From CAINVV01 sp964506325 (GTDB lineage: Bacteria > Bacteroidota > Bacteroidia > Bacteroidales > Prolixibacteraceae): DNA of 7,289 bases. Below are positions 6,250-7,289 of the stretch, one piece after another (the stretch's first letter is position 1; each line of letters starts with the position of its first letter). The stretch covers positions 1-7,289 of the forward strand of contig CAZDLO010000149.1 in assembly GCA_964506325.1 (NCBI GenBank), given 5' to 3'. The position numbers and the translations under genes are program-made. The notes under the pieces are model-generated. The model saw only the letters and a program-made list of their open reading frames with translations. It did not search any database and was not told the DNA's origin.

Positions 6250-6720
6250 AGGAAAACATGTTCTCCAGCAGATTATGGTCAATTTGACCGAATTTTGCAA
6301 TTTGAGGGGATAGACATTCTTACCATTGAAGAACAGAAGACAAAAAAAATCCGGCGGATCAAAATCAATCCTGACCTGAGACAAATTGTCGAACGTGTGA
6401 AGGTGAGAATGGTGGTAACTTCCACCGACCAGTACATTTTCCTGAATAAATATGGGACCAAACCAATTGACAAGAGTTATGTCAATGTCAAGCTGAAAGA
6501 AATCCTGAAACGGTATAATATTGTCTTGGAAGGGAACGCAAGTAGCCACCTGTTCCGAAAAACCCTAGGCAACCGTGTACTACGGTTAAACAACTTTTCA
6601 AACGAAGCAATAATACTTCTCATGGAATGTTTTTCGCACTCATCACCTCTCGTAACTAGGAAATATCTCGGAATTCGGGAAAAAGAGATAATGGACGTGT
6701 ACGATAGTTTGAGGTTATGA
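6250..6720 (+). pseudogene. 5'-truncated tyrosine recombinase/integrase (catalytic C-terminus only)
   Basis: The frame, open from 6250 (after TAA at 6247-6249), covers the last part of a phage-integrase-type catalytic domain. Numbering from the TTG at 6295 (141 residues): the beta-hairpin with lysines (EEQKTKKIRRIKIN, about 12-25), YIFLNKYG (47-54), the HxxR box H85-LF-R88, the second histidine in FSHSSPLVTRKY (H115) and the nucleophile Tyr124, ending with the family's typical REKEIMDVYDSLRL. The core-binding domain and the first catalytic arginine (box I, usually in a GLR context) are missing, so it should not recombine DNA. Upstream, 6225-6260 looks like a real gene leader (A-rich, AAAGGAAAAC then ATG at 6258), but that ATG is in another frame and meets TGA after nine codons. 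That suggests an internal deletion joined a gene start to this 3' part. It may be the remnant of the recombinase that used the tRNA-Arg site to the left. Confidence 0.85.
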
Positions 6721-6783
6721 TAGTAATGGTTACGAAAATATTGTACAACTAATAAAACAGATGCAATGTAAGTATCAAACAAT

Positions 6784-7008
6784 CTACAAATTAATGAAAT
6801 CGAAATTATTGAGGGCTTTGGAAATAAAGATACTCCATATTAATCCCCTTTTCCCTCCTGAATATTTGAATTCACTTGCAATATTGACTAAATCCCAAGG
6901 TCTTGTGCCTCTTAGTTCAGTTATAATAGGTTGGACTTCCGGCTTTATGATTAAACTAATTTCGTCTAGAAAAAAATCGTAATTATTCAAGGATTTCTTA
7001 GATTCCAT
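6784..7008 (-). CDS. Hypothetical small protein, 74 residues
   Basis: An ATG-started frame read right to left, ending in TAG. It opens with a charged segment (MESKKSLNNYDFFLDEI), continues with a mixed alpha/beta-looking part (IKPEVQPIITELRG) and a basic patch SGGKRG, and has no signal peptide or membrane helix. I do not recognise a family. The overlapping plus-strand frame (6761-6982) is about as long, and only amino-acid make-up favours this strand. The leader before the ATG (AACAACTGTATCAA) is A-rich, but I see no TAnnTTTG promoter. It may be a gene remnant or a chance frame. Confidence 0.28.
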   Translation of the reverse strand: MESKKSLNNYDFFLDEISLIIKPEVQPIITELRGTRPWDLVNIASEFKYSGGKRGLIWSIFISKALNNFDFINL

Positions 7009-7096
7009 TTGATACAGTTGTTATTTTAAAAGTTTTGTTTACCCCACCTCCCCCAGAATCCAGGAAAGACATGGCTTAGTATATCGTTTGGCAATC

Positions 7097-7116
7097 TTAC
7101 TTTATGCCTAAAGTAA
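7097..7116. repeat. 8-bp inverted repeat near the right edge
   Basis: TTACTTTA (7097-7104) and TAAAGTAA (7109-7116) are exact reverse complements with a TGCC loop. The stem is AT-rich and no T-run follows on either strand, so a terminator is not convincing. Confidence 0.35.
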
Positions 7117-7289
7117 AGCACATTTTGGTTACATCCAAATATTATAGGAATGTATTAGTTATGACTTAACCTGACTGTCAGCTTAGGTCGTCGCTACCAC
7201 AAATCACCCTAAATGAAAATATCCCTACTGTCAGACGAAGTCTAAACTTCTACGGAAAATATTAATCCCGGTATTTCTCAATTAGCTTG

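Larger units (their letters stand above)
6721..7289. other. Right-edge region with one weak small frame
   Basis: No gene can be firmly supported. It contains the minus-strand frame 6784-7008 (listed separately), an 8-bp inverted repeat at 7097-7116, and the octamer ACTGTCAG twice (7174-7181 and 7227-7234). The stretch 7009-7289 has stops in all frames I read and no recognisable RNA gene. Confidence 0.45.

Noticed and set aside
6761..6982. 73-codon plus-strand frame after the recombinase remnant
   Set aside because: Overlaps the minus-strand frame 6784-7008, has no recognisable features and no leader; at most one of the two can be real.
1..7289. CRISPR array, rRNA or riboswitch
   Set aside because: No regularly spaced repeats, no rRNA-like sequence and no known riboswitch core was seen on either strand.

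Overview
The window looks like a piece of Bacteroidota chromosome. It is AT-rich by eye, start codons sit behind A-rich leaders without a strong Shine-Dalgarno, one gene encodes a DUF4838 lipoprotein of the kind common in polysaccharide-degrading Bacteroidota, and a TAnnTTTG-type -7 promoter element (Bacteroidetes sigma factor consensus) sits in front of another. Genus cannot be told from this sequence alone.

Layout, left to right. Bases 1-461 hold no gene I can support. 462-1139 is the C-terminal half (DUF4143 part) of an AAA_14/DUF4143 ATPase that has lost its nucleotide-binding half. 1140-1813 is mostly gene-poor, with one short uncertain frame (1316-1612) and several small repeats. 1814-4390 is the main intact gene, an 858-residue secreted lipoprotein with an N-terminal glycosidase-associated domain and a DUF4838 core. 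4391-4969 is intergenic but structured: a perfect 16-bp palindrome, two tandem TTGTGTGCAA boxes, a strong hairpin terminator on the minus strand, and the last 44 nucleotides of a tRNA-Arg(ACG), also on the minus strand. 4970-6055 (minus) is a complete class II Fic protein with a winged-helix C-terminus, preceded by a cluster of GTAAA/TTTAC operator-like repeats that overlap its likely promoter. 6250-6720 is the catalytic C-terminus of a tyrosine recombinase without its N-terminus. 6721-7289 has one weak small frame on the minus strand and no firm gene.

Interpretation. The tRNA 3' fragment with its downstream terminator is what one end of a tRNA-targeted integrative element looks like after integration. 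The broken recombinase 1.6 kb away and the Fic gene between them fit a decayed element lying to the right of base 4688. The DUF4838 lipoprotein on the left is a stand-alone carbohydrate-related gene here, with no SusC/SusD partner in view. No complete multi-gene system is visible. The best leads are the att-like junction, the tandem 11-bp boxes beside it, and the putative Fic autoregulatory operator with its near-leaderless start.
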